This document shows, piece after piece, positions 23,050 to 34,088 of a DNA stretch of 64,000 bases. Below the pieces are notes generated by a model. The model saw only the letters and a program-made list of their open reading frames with translations, did not search any database and was not told where the DNA came from. Origin of the DNA: Pseudocercospora fijiensis CIRAD86 (lineage: Eukaryota > Ascomycota > Dothideomycetes > Mycosphaerellales > Mycosphaerellaceae); the NCBI RefSeq assembly GCF_000340215.1, contig NW_006921532.1, positions 9,267,172 through 9,331,171 of the forward strand, in the 5' to 3' direction. The translations under genes were made by a program, and so were the position numbers. How positions within the stretch are numbered: the first letter of the stretch is position 1; every line of letters starts with the position of its first letter.

Positions 23050-24960
23050 ACATACTAAGTATATGCGCAGACACATGGCTATACGTTTGCGTATATCGGA
23101 TCGGGAGACCGGCAATCCCGGATACGAAGATTCTATTATGCTAGGATTATATATCACGCTAAGTAAGGATATGATATCTTTGCGCTTTTCTATACGCTCG
23201 AACCCTCTTCTTCTTTCTCCACTACAAACTACTCGTACGTATTAGACCCAGAGCCCTCTATATATACCTATGCGCATTCCTGATCCGCTTAGTACTAGAC
23301 TCAATTCTAGTGTTTATATATACATCCGCACAAAGCTATACGCATAGCAGTCGACTATGCCGCAGGACATTAAGGGCTGCGTATTCCCGAGCTCGCTCGT
23401 CAACGGTAGCGTAAGTACATTCCTATAGCTATACGTCGCTATATACTAATACGCAAACAGAGCAGCTACTGCAAGTACAAAAAGCGTCTGCTTAGTGGCG
23501 AGCTAGTCCCTCTACTAATTCTAGATATCGTCGTAAGCATTCTTCTGCCCTTACCTATCTACATACTTATATATACAGACATGCCTAAAGAAGAAAGTGC
23601 CCGCTGTTCGCCTTTTTATAGGTAAGGTCGTTTGTCGTATACCGGCTGGTGCTAAAAACTAGAGTCGATTTATCGACGCTACGGAGGATAACGGGTATAG
23701 TTATACTATTGCGCATATCTATATATAGCACTAATCTCTATAGTAATAAGAGTTTGGAGGATATATACGACGAGGAGGGTATATATTATATATAACCTAG
23801 CCTTCGCGCATACCTATATATTCTACTAATACTTACGTAGATAATATGCCGCGATATAAGAACACTCGCGACGCATATTTAGTACGGGGTATATATTGTC
23901 CCCGAATAGATCTGCTTATACTTATGCCTTTATAGTATAGCGGCGTCGTCGAAGAGGGACGTAAGGAAGATAGCAAGCGGGATACCGGCGGTCGCTATAC
24001 CCCGGAAGACAAGTTAAAGCGCTATATAGATATAGCTATGCCTATACATTTGCCTATTAATTCCTATTAACGAGCCTTAGAATTCTACGACCGCCTCTAG
24101 GAGATATACGAGGACGAGGCGCGAGAGTATACGTAAGTCTACGATTATAGATATACGCATTCTAATACCTATCTAGCAAGGGTCCCTCTAAGGCGACCTC
24201 GAAGAAGGCCGATATAGGTAGCGACGAGACTAGCGACGAGGGTAGCGACGAGACTAGCGACGAGGCTAGCGACGCGGCTAGCGACTAGACTAAGAACGAG
24301 GCTAAGAGCGAAGCCAAGAACGAGGCTAAAAGCAAGGCTAAGAACGAGGCTAAAAACAAGGCTAAGAACGAGGCGAAAAGCAAGGCTACCGATATAGCTA
24401 CCGACAAGCCCTCTACTAAAGGTCCTAAGAACCCGACCGTAGTTATTAAGTCGTCTACGGAGGACGAGGACGAGGACGAGGGAAATAGATTCTAGGTCTA
24501 AGCAAGGGTATATACTTAGATATAGTTATAGAGACTCGTCGCCGCTAATATATATAGCAAATTCGAGCTTATACTTGCCTCGAAGTCTAGCAGGGTAAGC
24601 ATAAGGCTAGCCTTATCTATACTTATACTAATGCGCGTAGGTCAATAGGACGCTTACAAACAACGACTTCAAAAGGCGCTTCCCTAATATAGCCGTACCC
24701 TATAATACTTATAAGGCCGCCGGTGCGAAGACGAGTATACCTATCTATCCGTTTTAGTCTATTAGTATACTAACGGATGTATAGACTGCAAATGGGGTAA
24801 CTATACCTGCGAGAATATAAAGGTATACGTACTCTAATCTATAGCTATACCTACGCGTATAGACAAGAGTACCGTAGGGCTCGCACTAGGGAGAGGGATT
24901 CGTTAGGGAATTAGATAGCTATACGCATACAACCGGTTATAGCTATAGCTCGCGCGTTGA
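23050..24960 (+). pseudogene. Copy B of the unknown intron-rich gene, less degraded
   Basis: Homologous to copy A, including sequence upstream of the ATG (TTACGCTAGG in A, TTATGCTAGG in B). From the ATG at 23357 it reads MPQDIKGCVFPSSLVNGS, intron 23411-23460, SSYCKYKKRLLSGELVPLL, a second intron, then FIGKVVCRIPAGAKN and RFIDATEDNGYSYTI. Later parts encode YSGVVEEGRKEDSKR, LEFYDRLQEIYEDE, a long Lys/Glu/Ala/Ser acidic-basic repeat (24190-24490), NDFKRRFPNIAVPYNTYKAA and, after a last intron at the same place as in A, DCKWGNYTCENIK. Several stops remain, so it is probably not functional. Its function is unknown; a charged, possibly nucleic-acid-associated protein is inference. Copy B keeps more CpA/TpG than copy A and so reveals the pre-RIP sequence better. 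Confidence 0.7.
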
Positions 24961-25489
24961 TTTGGCTTTGCGCTAGCTAATGTTTGGCTTAGCGGCGGTA
25001 AGAGTATATAGATTGACATCCTATAGCGTTTAGTATATAGTGATTTATGTATAAACCTATACGCCGACCTATACGCATAGCGAAGTTTATACCACTGCTT
25101 ATAGTACAGCTCGTATATAGAGGCATAGCTAACGTTATACCATTTTCCGCAACTTCTTTAATCGCTAAGACGTACTTTAGCTAGCGTCGACCGAGCTAGC
25201 GGCGGGCAGCGGGAGTTTTATATATACGGCTATCGCTATACTTATACGTCTAGCTATAGCTCTGTTTACTCGATACCCTCTCGAACGACGCGATAGCAGG
25301 CAGCTAGGATATATTAGCATAACTATAGACATATCTACGCCTATAACTCTGCTTACCTAGCGGACGGCTATTGCCGGGGCGTCAGCCCCTTTACCGAACG
25401 AACAGAAGGAGCGCTATATATTTAGCTAATGTCTCGCGTATATCTACGCATAAATAATGCTCTAGATCTGCGTATCTTTGCTATTTCTT
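24961..25489. other. AT-rich spacer between copy B and the satellite
   Basis: No gene recognised. The sequence repeats CTATAGCTATA-like words and GCATA steps. It may include the 3' flank of copy B. Confidence 0.5.
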
Positions 25490-27560
25490 TAATATACAAA
25501 GTATATAGTTTAAGTTATATTCCTATATAGTAGAATACCCTATGCTATTTTTTATTAATTCCTATTTATATATATTAATAATACTCTATACTATTATAAT
25601 TTGCGTTGTTACTATCTCTCTCTCTCTCTAAATTTTCTCGTTATATATATATTAATAGAAATATAATCTCTACTACTATTATTCTAGTTACTGCCCCTCT
25701 CCTAGTATACGAATGTCTTTAGGTATACGCAAAGGCAACACTGTAGCTATGCATCCGTTCCTCCGTTTTAGTAATAAAGGCTTAGTATTATTTTATATTA
25801 GTATAAGACTATTACGCTAGTGTAATATAAAGTAAATAGTTTAACTTGTTTACCTATATAGTAGAAGACCCTATATATATATAGCTAAAAAGATCTTTTT
25901 ATTTTTCTTTAGATTTATACTTATTAATAATACTCTATACTATTACAATTTGCGTTGTTACTATATCTCTCTCCCTCTAAATTTTCTCGTTATATATATC
26001 AATAGAAATATAATCTCTACTACTATTATTCTAGTTACTGCCCCTCTCTTAGTATACAGATGCCTTTGAGTATGCGCAAAGGCAACGCTGTAGCTATGCA
26101 TCCGTTCCTCCGTTTTAGTAATATAATTATTATAGTTAAAGCTTAGTTTTGTCCTACTTTATTATCCCTTTACGCATACCTATGCACTAGCGATTAGGCA
26201 CTCCCTATTCTATGCGAGACACAACATAGGTATGCACATATCTCACGCTATAGATATGCGCCCCTTCTCCCGTTTTAGTAATAAAGGCTTAGTATTATTT
26301 TATATTAGTATAAGATTATTACGCTAGTGTAATATAAAGTAAATAGTTTAACTTGTTTACCTATACAGCAGAAGACCCTATATATATATAGCTAAAAAGA
26401 TCTTTTTATTTTTCTTTAGATTTATACTTATTAATAATACTCTATACTATTACAATTTGCGTTGTTACTATATCTCTCTCCCTCTAAATTTTCTCGTTAT
26501 ATATATTAATAGAAATATAATCTCTACTACTATTATTCTAGTTACTGCCCCTCTCTTAGCATACAGATGCCTTCGGGTATGCGCAAAGGCAACGCTGTAG
26601 CTATGCATCCGTTCCTCCGTTTTAGTAATATAATTATTATAGTTAAAGCTTAGTTTTGTCCTACTTTATTATCCCTTTACGCATACCTATGCACTAGCGA
26701 TTAGGCACTCCCTATTCTATGCGAGACACAACATAGGTATGCCCATATCTCACGCTATAGATATGCGCCCCTTCTTCCGTTTTAGTAATAAAGGCTTAGT
26801 ATTATTTTATATTAGTATAAGATTATTACGCTAGTGTAATATAAAGTAAATAGTTTAACTTGTTTGCCTATATAGTAGAAGACCCTATATATATATAGCT
26901 AAAAAGATCTTTTTATTTTTTTAGATCTATACTTATTAATAATACTCTATAGCTATTATATTTTATCTATTATATTTTATGTTATTACGATATCGCTCTC
27001 TCTCTAAATTTTCTCGTTATATATATATTAATAGAGATATTATCTCTAATATAATTATTATAGTTAAAGCTTAGTTTTGTCCTACTTTATTATCCCTTTA
27101 CGTATTATTCTATATAAGACACTACATAGGTATGCACATATCTCACGCTCTAGATATGCGTCTGTTCTTCCGTTTTAGTAATAAAGGCTTAGTATTATTT
27201 TATATTAGTATAAGATTATTACGCTAGTGTAATATAAAGTAAATAGTTTAACTTGTTTGCCTATATAGTAGAAGGCCCTATATATATATAGCTAAAAAGA
27301 TCTTTTTATTTTTTTAGATCTATACTTATTAATAATACTCTATAGCTATTACATTTTACGTTATTACGATATCGCTCTCTCTCTAAATTTTCTCGTTATA
27401 TATTAATACAAATATTACTTATCTCTACTACTATTATTCTAGTTACTACCTCTATTCTGTATACGGCTGCGTATAGGTATGCGCATACCTTACGCTTTAG
27501 GCATGCGCCTACATTTCCTTTTAGTAATAAAGGCTTAATATTATTTCAATATTAGGGTAA
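25490..27560. repeat. Satellite array, ~507-bp unit, about four copies
   Basis: The marker GGCTTAGTATTATTTTATAT recurs with its CTTAGT at 25781, 26288, 26795 and 27188, and a decayed form lies at 27534. Spacings are 507, 507, 393 and 346 bp; a partial unit precedes the first. Units at 25781 and 26288 are almost identical, while later ones have deletions. Each contains the perfect palindrome AAAAAGATCTTTTT and GCATACCTATGC-type motifs. CpA and TpG are frequent (nine in 26041-26100), unlike the surrounding island. So the array was probably amplified after RIP had stopped acting. Confidence 0.88.
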
Positions 27561-27871
27561 TTTTAGCCTAGTTTATCTACCCTTTAAACATACCTATGCG
27601 CTTACGATAAGGCTCTCCCTCGAGTTATGCCTATACATATATGCTCGACTATGTCTATATACGTAATATATGCTAAAAAGATGTTAATACAACCTATATA
27701 TATAGCTATCTCCGACCCTCTCTTAACTAGCGAGCTATCTCGTCGTATACCCGTAGCTGCGCCCGTAGATACTCCGCCTATAAACTAGTTGCCGCCGGCA
27801 GCAAGCGTCACAACATGGCCAAGGTCTACTGTGGCTTCTACGACTATGGCGCGGATAGCATCCTATTAGGG

Positions 27872-28135
27872 GCTGCATTGGCTGTCCTATCGGTGGCTGT
27901 ATTGGCTGTCCTATCGGTGGCTGCATTAGCTGTCCTATTAGGGGCTGTATTGGCTGTCCTATCGGTAGCTGCATTGGCTATCCTATCGGTGGCTGCATTG
28001 GCTGTCCTATCGGTGGCTGCATTAGCTGTCCTATCGGTAGCTGTATTAGCTGTCCTATCGGTAGCTACATTAGCTGTCCTATTGGTAGCTGTATTAGCGG
28101 CATTGTTAGTAGCTGTATTAGCTGTCCAATTATCG
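27872..28135. repeat. 24-bp minisatellite, 11 copies
   Basis: Eleven consecutive 24-bp units of the form GCTGCATTGGCTGTCCTATC plus GGTG. The units stay in frame, so both strands are open: plus reads an AVLSVAAL repeat (27815-28150), minus a PIGQPMQP repeat (27735-27974). Most differences between units are GCA/GTA, TTG/TTA or GTG/GTA, that is CpA to TpA or TpG to TpA. I do not call either frame a gene. Confidence 0.92.
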
Positions 28136-28599
28136 GCTAGTTATAGCTAGGGATAATTCGGGTTTGATCTTGAAGTTGAATCCCGTCTCGAGACATATCT
28201 ATAGGCGTACCTATAGGCGTTCCAATGCGGCTAGGTCCTAATGTAGCGGTGTTAGTAACTAATCTCTGGTTTCCCCTTTCTCTAGGCGTAGGAACGCGTA
28301 AAGGTAGAGGCATACTTTCTGTGCTCGCTCGCTTTCGTCGCCGGCTAGTAACCTCTAGTTTAGGATCCCGGATAGGGATTATATATAGGCGAATCCCGGG
28401 TAGTAGGCTTAGGCGTTGTAACGGTCGTAGGGCGGGCGTAGGGCTTAGACTTCCGGTTAGGCGTTATAACGGTCGTAGATGTAGCGGTAGGCCAGGCTCG
28501 ATATCCCGTAATTGTGAACGTGTTTCCTATTCTAAAAGGGTCCTCCGGGTAGGAATTGTTCTAACCTGAGCTCTAGCGGCGCGATACGCATTATTGACC
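28136..28599. other. Spacer with an uncertain open frame
   Basis: An open frame on the plus strand at 28225-28569 gives an Arg/Gly-rich product caused by a repeated GGCGTTGTAACGGTCGTAG-type motif (near 28412 and 28462). No family is recognised and I do not call a gene. Confidence 0.4.
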
Positions 28600-31050
28600 C
28601 TAGTAGTACGCTTATCCTCACTATTACTCCTATGCTTATAGAGATTACTAGAGGCCTGCTCTTAGTACGCTAGCCTTATAGCCTTTTCCTGTTTATATCT
28701 AGTCTTCTTTACAACTACGGCTATTAGTACGGGCATAAATCTGCTAATAGGTAGCTCTTACCTTGCTTCTGTAGTGCCCTCTCGTATCTAGACTAGATAG
28801 AGACATTTACTAACGTATGCTTTACGCGGTAGTCGGTCCAACCCTAGAACTAATCGACATCGCGTATATCTATAGTCGCAGCTCTAGAAATACCTATTAT
28901 TAAAGGTAGGTCGGTTCCGAATAAGTATAACTTATATCCCGTCTGTTCGTTAGCATTTATATCCGCCCGTCTGCTTCTGTATATATCCTTGTTTATAAGC
29001 GTACACTCGGGGTTGAGCGCGGCTACAATAACATCGTTTTTCTTGTTCGTCGCCTAGTTACGGAGATCTTTGTTCCGGGACCCTGCATACATTAGCGAAT
29101 GTCTATAGCTATATATATAGACGTACGTTAGAGGATACCGATAATCGTATAGTACTCCTACCTGCTCGGAGCGTCGATAAGGGATAGTATATCTTCTCGC
29201 TCTTTTATAGTAACCCTACTACGCTATTTGCTTATAACCTTGTCTACGTTCCTAATAAAGTGTACACGACAGAGCATAAGTACATGCTATAGGTAATACT
29301 TAGCTGTATAGAGGGGGTCGATTTCGTACAGGTAGAGACTAAGGCCTATAGGTTAGCATAGGTACGGGCATAGGCTAGGGCATAGATACTAGTATATTAG
29401 CACCCGAGCTAATCGACTGCGACATAGTGCTACCCGTCCGTATCCCCGTAGATATGTGCCTACCTACATCTGCCTACACCTACGACAGCCGCTAAGGTCG
29501 TAAATAGGCGCTTCTATACGAGATAATATATCCGATTAGTATTCTTCTCGTTGCAGATAACCCGAGCCAAGGTGAAGACTATCTTATTAGCAGGTATATA
29601 GCTATAGGTTAGCCTATATATACGCTTTCTATTCTGACCTAACTCAACCGCAAAGATAACCTCGTTTATATTAGATCCTGCGATACGTTTGTAGGATATA
29701 TCGACGTCGAATGACTAGAGAGACGTAAAGATCTCTGCTTGTTCCCTATAAAAGCATACCACTATCTATATACCTATAGGGGAGATATATACGTCTTAGA
29801 TGTATTGCTACTAAATCAGCGTATATCAGCATCTATAGCTATAGATAAGGACGTACAGTCTTCGGGTTGAGTTTCTGCTGTTTGTATACCTATTCTACTA
29901 CGTTAATATCGCGAAGGTGACTATACTCCGTATACTTGAGCTTTACTATTATCGCGGTTAAGCGCGAAGTATTGTTTAAAGCAACATAGAGCTTAGCAAG
30001 TAATAGTACCCCTTTTTTATTAAGGAACTGCTGCAATATCGGATAGACCTAGAATCGGGCTAAGGACTACGTAAGCGGAAGTCTATAGGTATAGCTATAT
30101 ATATACCCGTTGTTAGGTCCGGCGAAATGCACTTCTTAATCAATTCCTTTAGCTCTTCCTCGATAAGAGTAGGGACTTTCGTCGGAGGGGGTAGTATATG
30201 CGTATATTTGCCCCGAGATACGATTATTATATAGGGCGTCCTTATAGGATCGCGCGGGACGATGAAATCGAACTTGACCTTACACTCTTACGTAACGAGC
30301 TTGCCCTACCCTTATAGGTAATCGACTTCTACGCGGTGTTAGCTAATCTATACCTATAGGTCTAGACGTACCTACGGTATATCGTATAAACTACCTTTGT
30401 CGGCTTAACAACTATACAAACGTTAGTCGGACCTGCTAGTAGATTTTAGAAGAAGTCCTTAAGTATATCGATTAACTATTTCCCTTCTTTTAGAATAACT
30501 TAGCGGAAGCATAATAGTCGTAGGTGTATATAGTAGTTAGTATATACGAGTGAGTACTGGTAATAACTAGCCAGCGTCTATACAGTTAGCTATAGATATG
30601 CCTATATATATAACTAATTACTTATAGGCGTCTCTGCCTCCTCGTGCGTTAAACTACAATCTTCGCGTTGATCGTCGTAGGCTTTTCTCGACCGGAATCT
30701 TGCTTGTACTATATGCCAAAGCCTATGCCCGTAGGTTAGTACTCGGTAAACTATCTAACTACGGATATATATACGCATGTAAGTTCTCTACCCGGTATTA
30801 CGTCTCTTCTCCTCTTAGTACGAATATCCTTACGAGCGGAGGTATAGAATTAACCCTCTAGTTTAGGTACTCGTCTGTAAGGCGATAGTGCGTAGCGCCC
30901 TCCCGGAGATATAAGCAAGCATATTAACATATCTTAACACCGCTACAATTCTTCCGTACCCGAATACAGGATACGCTATTGAAGTACGACGCTTTAGTTT
31001 CCTTCGGGGAATAGGGCTGCCTTGCCCTATATTGCATCTAATATATATTA
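28600..31050 (-). pseudogene. Degraded MULE-like (Mutator-type) transposase gene
   Basis: Read on the minus strand from about 31000 to 28800 there are two conserved-looking pieces. Near 30990-30800: YFNSVSCIRVRKNCSGVKIC, then a YRLTDEYLN segment, which resembles the N-terminal zinc-binding part of fungal MULE-like proteins. Near 29760-29530: CFYREQAEIFTSL, a stop, SFDVDISYKRIAGSNINEVI, FAVELGQNRKRIYRLTYSYI and PANKIVFTLARVICNEKN. The order FDVD-SYKR-NEVIF-ARV is typical of the MULE transposase core as I know it. Stop codons are TAG/TAA where CAG, CAA or TGG are expected. One intron at 29346-29389 (44 nt) ends in CTAACCTATAG. The gene reads inward from the right TIR. The family call is recollection from short motifs only. 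Confidence 0.45.
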
Positions 31051-31776
31051 GTATATATATAACAATATATACGCCTATATATACTCTATATTTAAGAACG
31101 GCCGGAATCTTTATAACGTTCTCTAGGATGAGATCGGTATAGTTATAGTAATCCGCAAGTAGAACGACATATATATAGCTATAGTTATAACTACTTAGGT
31201 ATTCTAGTATCGTAGCAATATATTCGATATGCTTAATAGAAAGCGGGGCATATATAGTATTTGTAATAAGGGTAGGCCCGGGTCGAGGAAGTAGCTAAGT
31301 CTTGTTAGAAAGTATAGGCATACTATTAGCTATAGCTAAGCCTACAATATTGCTTTCTAGCTACTTATCTTCTACAGCCTCTAAGGCGATGCGATCTTCT
31401 TCCGCAAGCATTCCTAACGTAAAGACATTAGAGGCCTATATCTCGGTAAGCTAAAGGGTATATATATCTATATACTTATATATACGCGCTCGTTAATAGA
31501 CTCGGTATACGAGATGAGCTTATTAGAATATTTATATTTATAATCTTCCTATATATAGGGAAGAAAGGTCAATAGAGTCTCTATAGCTTTAGTCGGTACT
31601 TTAGATAGTAGTTTTGTTCGGTGCTCGTAATCTGTATAGTCTAAGAAGCGGGCATTCGTATAGTAGAAGGAAAGGGAAGGGAAAGAATTAGTCGATTAGT
31701 AGGAAAGTAGATGCGTAGGCGCTAATTTGCGGCTAACCATATACACGGTTACGCACAGACTCGGCTATACGGACGT

Positions 31777-31809
31777 TGGTCAACTCCGCTTTTAGCGTGG
31801 TCAACCGCA
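31777..31809 (-). repeat. Right terminal inverted repeat
   Basis: Reverse complement of the left terminal repeat at 8462-8494, with 31 of 33 positions matching (27 of 28 in the inner part). The sequence changes within a few tens of bases from TA-rich island text to ordinary coding-flank composition, so the repeat marks the boundary itself. Confidence 0.9.
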
Positions 31810-31818
31810 GATTTCTCT

Positions 31819-31825
31819 GGCGTAA
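31819..31825. repeat. Candidate target-site duplication, right copy
   Basis: GGCGTAA, the direct repeat of 8443-8449. If correct, the element spans 8450-31818 and its outer terminal-repeat bases (8450-8461 and 31810-31818) are diverged, though they still share a GAGA-AA pattern. Confidence 0.4.
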
Positions 31826-32585
31826 GTTGAAATCGGATCTGATGGGTTGCCAGGTTTCGAAGACGTGCCTCTGAGAGCGACATGCATGGATAAAGGCAGA
31901 AGGCCCTGTCAAAAACGCGAGACGAACGTAGCGCAAGCATTGGTTGTCGCCAGGTCTAGATTTCCACTCAAGTGGGTTCGTGGCCTCGACGAACTCCCCG
32001 CTGGGATGGAGTCGCGTATGTTTGCAGTGCTCGGGGATCAGGTTCAGACGTCTCGTTTCCGATCTGCGCACACAATTCTACCGGAACTTCCGATGAGCGA
32101 GCTCTTACCCCTGGCTCATCATCGGCATTTAGCAAGGTCGTCCTGCAGGCATCAGAGCTCGGTTGGTATGCCATGCCATGCCATGCCATGCCATGCCTAC
32201 AGGTCGATGTCAGCAGATCGACGATTGCTTGCAGCAGAAAATAAATCGAGCTGGGCGGCAAGCACAGCTCTTCTGGTATGATATAATACCGACGTGTAGC
32301 CGTTGTCACGACATTATTGCCGCGCCAAGAGCCTGCGATGAGTATTCCTAGACGACTTTCATAAGATACAATGGTGGACACGGCAAATGGCATAAGGCAA
32401 ACGATAGCCAGAATCAGCATTGTATAGGCTCGTGGAACGGCATGGCAATGGGCATGATGGCCTGGCTGGTGGGCATTCATGTCGGAGGGAAGAGCGACGG
32501 AGAGCATGTCATCTTGACGTGCTATGCAGCCAGGTGAACCCGGAAGATCTTATGGATAAGGAAGACGGAGGTCATACAGCGCAGT
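31826..32585. other. Flank of the island, no intact gene
   Basis: Ordinary base composition with CpA and TpG present. Several overlapping short frames on both strands show no known motif. A pentanucleotide run ATGCC lies at about 32168-32197. The last part may be the lost 5' half of the M20-like pseudogene that follows. Confidence 0.45.
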
Positions 32586-33212
32586 GAAGAGGGCGGCGGT
32601 GGCAAGATCAAGCTGCTCAACGCCGGAGCTTAGAACTACAAGGATCACAACGTCGACATCTCCTTGATCTCGCATCCAGGTATCGACGATGATCGAGCAC
32701 TTATACGCACCGCCGCATACGCCAGCAAGGCCTTGGGATGGTATAAATGCCCTTGATGCTCTCATCACTGCCTACGATGCCATCTCTGTCCTTCGCCAGC
32801 AGACACAGCCAGGCGACATAGTACAGGGACACATTACTAATGGTGGACTGAGACCAAATATTATTCACGCATATGCTTCCGGCATGTTCGTCGTGAGCTC
32901 TGCAAATCGTGCTCGGTTGGACGCCTTGAAGAAGCGGGTGTTTGCTTGCTTTGATGCTGGTGCGACTGCTACAGGTGCCGAGTTGAAGTTGACTCCTAAG
33001 GGAGCCTATGATGACCATGTAAGTGGCGCCTGTTGCGCACTTTGCAATACTTCTGATTCCTTGAATAATTAGATGCCGAATCACGCTCTTGCGGCGATGA
33101 TATTGATTATCTGACCGGCACCACGATGGCAAGCACGGACCAGGATAACATCTCATATGCGTATGCAAGCCTTGGCCTGCAGGCTGCTCGACATAATTCA
33201 CAGGAGCAGAGC
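32586..33212 (+). pseudogene. Broken M20-family amidohydrolase (PM20D2/aminoacylase-like)
   Basis: Fragments in different frames line up with one family. EEGGGGKIKLLNAGA, an in-frame TAG at 32631-32633, then DHNVDISLISHPGIDDD; after a shift and a gap of about 20 residues, PWDGINALDALITAYDAISV, HITNGGLRPNIIHAYASGMF, RLDALKKRVFACFDAGATAT and AYDDH; after a good intron (33019-33072) and another shift, MASTDQDNISYAYASL. Intact relatives are metal-dependent dipeptidases or amidohydrolases of the M20 clan; the EEGGGGK block includes the general-base glutamates. At least one stop, one internal loss and one frameshift separate these blocks, so it cannot make an active enzyme. It is not TA-rich like the island, so decay here looks like ordinary loss or mild leakage from the element next door. 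Confidence 0.8.
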
Positions 33213-34088
33213 TGTGGTTTGCTGTATTCTCTCGCCGCTCCGGTGGTCTGGCTTCTTACAGCGTTTGTCTGCGAGGAAATGAGCGCAGCCTGCTTGACCA
33301 CCATTCAATACTCCTTGCGAGAATGGCCAACTTGAGCTGCTGAAGGCGACGAGCGTCTGCCGCGTCATGTACCTCGCTCCGTATCCAGCAGGTAACATTG
33401 CCATGGTGAGATTCAATGCAACTACCTACTGAAGTGCTGCTCGCTACTATTCTCGTGTTTACAGATCGCGTACTCCGGCATGTGAGACTTCATATGCATG
33501 CCTTGGGATATCAGGATAGTTTCTCGCTGCCGATCACCCTCCGCCAGCATGGGAGAGTAGTACCATTCATGCGAGAATCAGAGGTGAAACCCGGCGACCC
33601 GATAGCCGTGTCCCGATTTGCGACGCTGCTCACTTTGCTCGAATTTTCGCTAATTTTTAAATTTCCACGCACGCCTCGCAGTGACTTCCGAATCCTGACG
33701 AATGGTGAACCTGGTCGTTGGTATATCGATCTCATTCCAAGCAAATCTACATTCCTCGCCTCATGGCTGCGCTGCCTTCGCAACCTCGCCAAGCGCTGCT
33801 GAGCACACTCGACACGTCAATTGATCGTCGATGGTAGGGCGCCCTGTTCGATAGCACACAGTCGCACGCGGTAAAACCTCTCTCCACACCACCACCACAT
33901 CCAAGAGAAACCAGGAAATTGTAGCCCAAGACACCCTTTTGTTGACCACACATTTTCTATATCATGATGTGCACACGCTCTGATTCTTCCGTGTTGGACA
34001 GGCTTTTCAGACTCAAGAACCACGATCCCGAATACCAGAATACTGGACGTCATTGTCCACCTTTCCATCACCCATATCATCAATGACC
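33213..34088. other. No supported gene
   Basis: An open frame at 33416-33802 (+, 128 codons) has no recognised motif and no splice context, and a longer reading is not supported. The end of this stretch is the likely promoter of the secreted protein gene at 34089. Confidence 0.4.

Larger units (their letters stand above)
8450..31818. mobile_element. Giant RIP-inactivated element bounded by terminal inverted repeats
   Basis: This block has sharply different sequence from both flanks: TpA-rich, with CpA and TpG almost absent over long stretches (none in 14101-14220, against 22 TpA counted by eye), yet CpG kept. That is the end state of RIP, which converts CpA to TpA on both strands. Near-identical inverted repeats (8462-8494 and 31777-31809) sit exactly at the two composition boundaries, with a possible 7-bp target duplication outside them. 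Cargo includes two copies of an unknown intron-rich gene, a palindrome, satellites and a MULE-transposase-like gene close to the right end. I interpret it as one mobile element about 23.4 kb long, later filled with insertions and killed. A Mutator-type origin fits the transposase remnant; a Starship is possible, but I recognised no tyrosine recombinase. A chance TIR pair is very unlikely. Confidence 0.65.

Noticed and set aside
23063..23245. 60-codon frame (+) in the island
   Set aside because: It lies in the upstream region of copy B, which is homologous to non-coding sequence upstream of copy A.
27735..28150. Overlapping frames on both strands as genes
   Set aside because: They are open only because the 24-bp repeat is a multiple of three; no start region or other domain.
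29598..29620. Intron ending CTAACCTATAG in the MULE-like gene
   Set aside because: Reading straight through keeps the frame (RKRIYRLTYSYI), so this CTAAC-TAG text is coding, a caution for other intron calls in the island.
8450..31818. Starship (tyrosine-recombinase giant transposon)
   Set aside because: Size and position near an effector fit, but no DUF3435-type motif could be recognised, and the only enzyme-like remnant resembles a MULE transposase. Not excluded, because RIP may have erased it.
8450..31818. Regional centromere or subtelomere
   Set aside because: No telomeric TTAGGG run was seen and gene-rich DNA flanks both sides; matching terminal repeats favour an inserted element.
33416..33802. 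128-codon frame (+)
   Set aside because: No homology recognised and no supporting splice or start signals; too weak beside the pseudogene.
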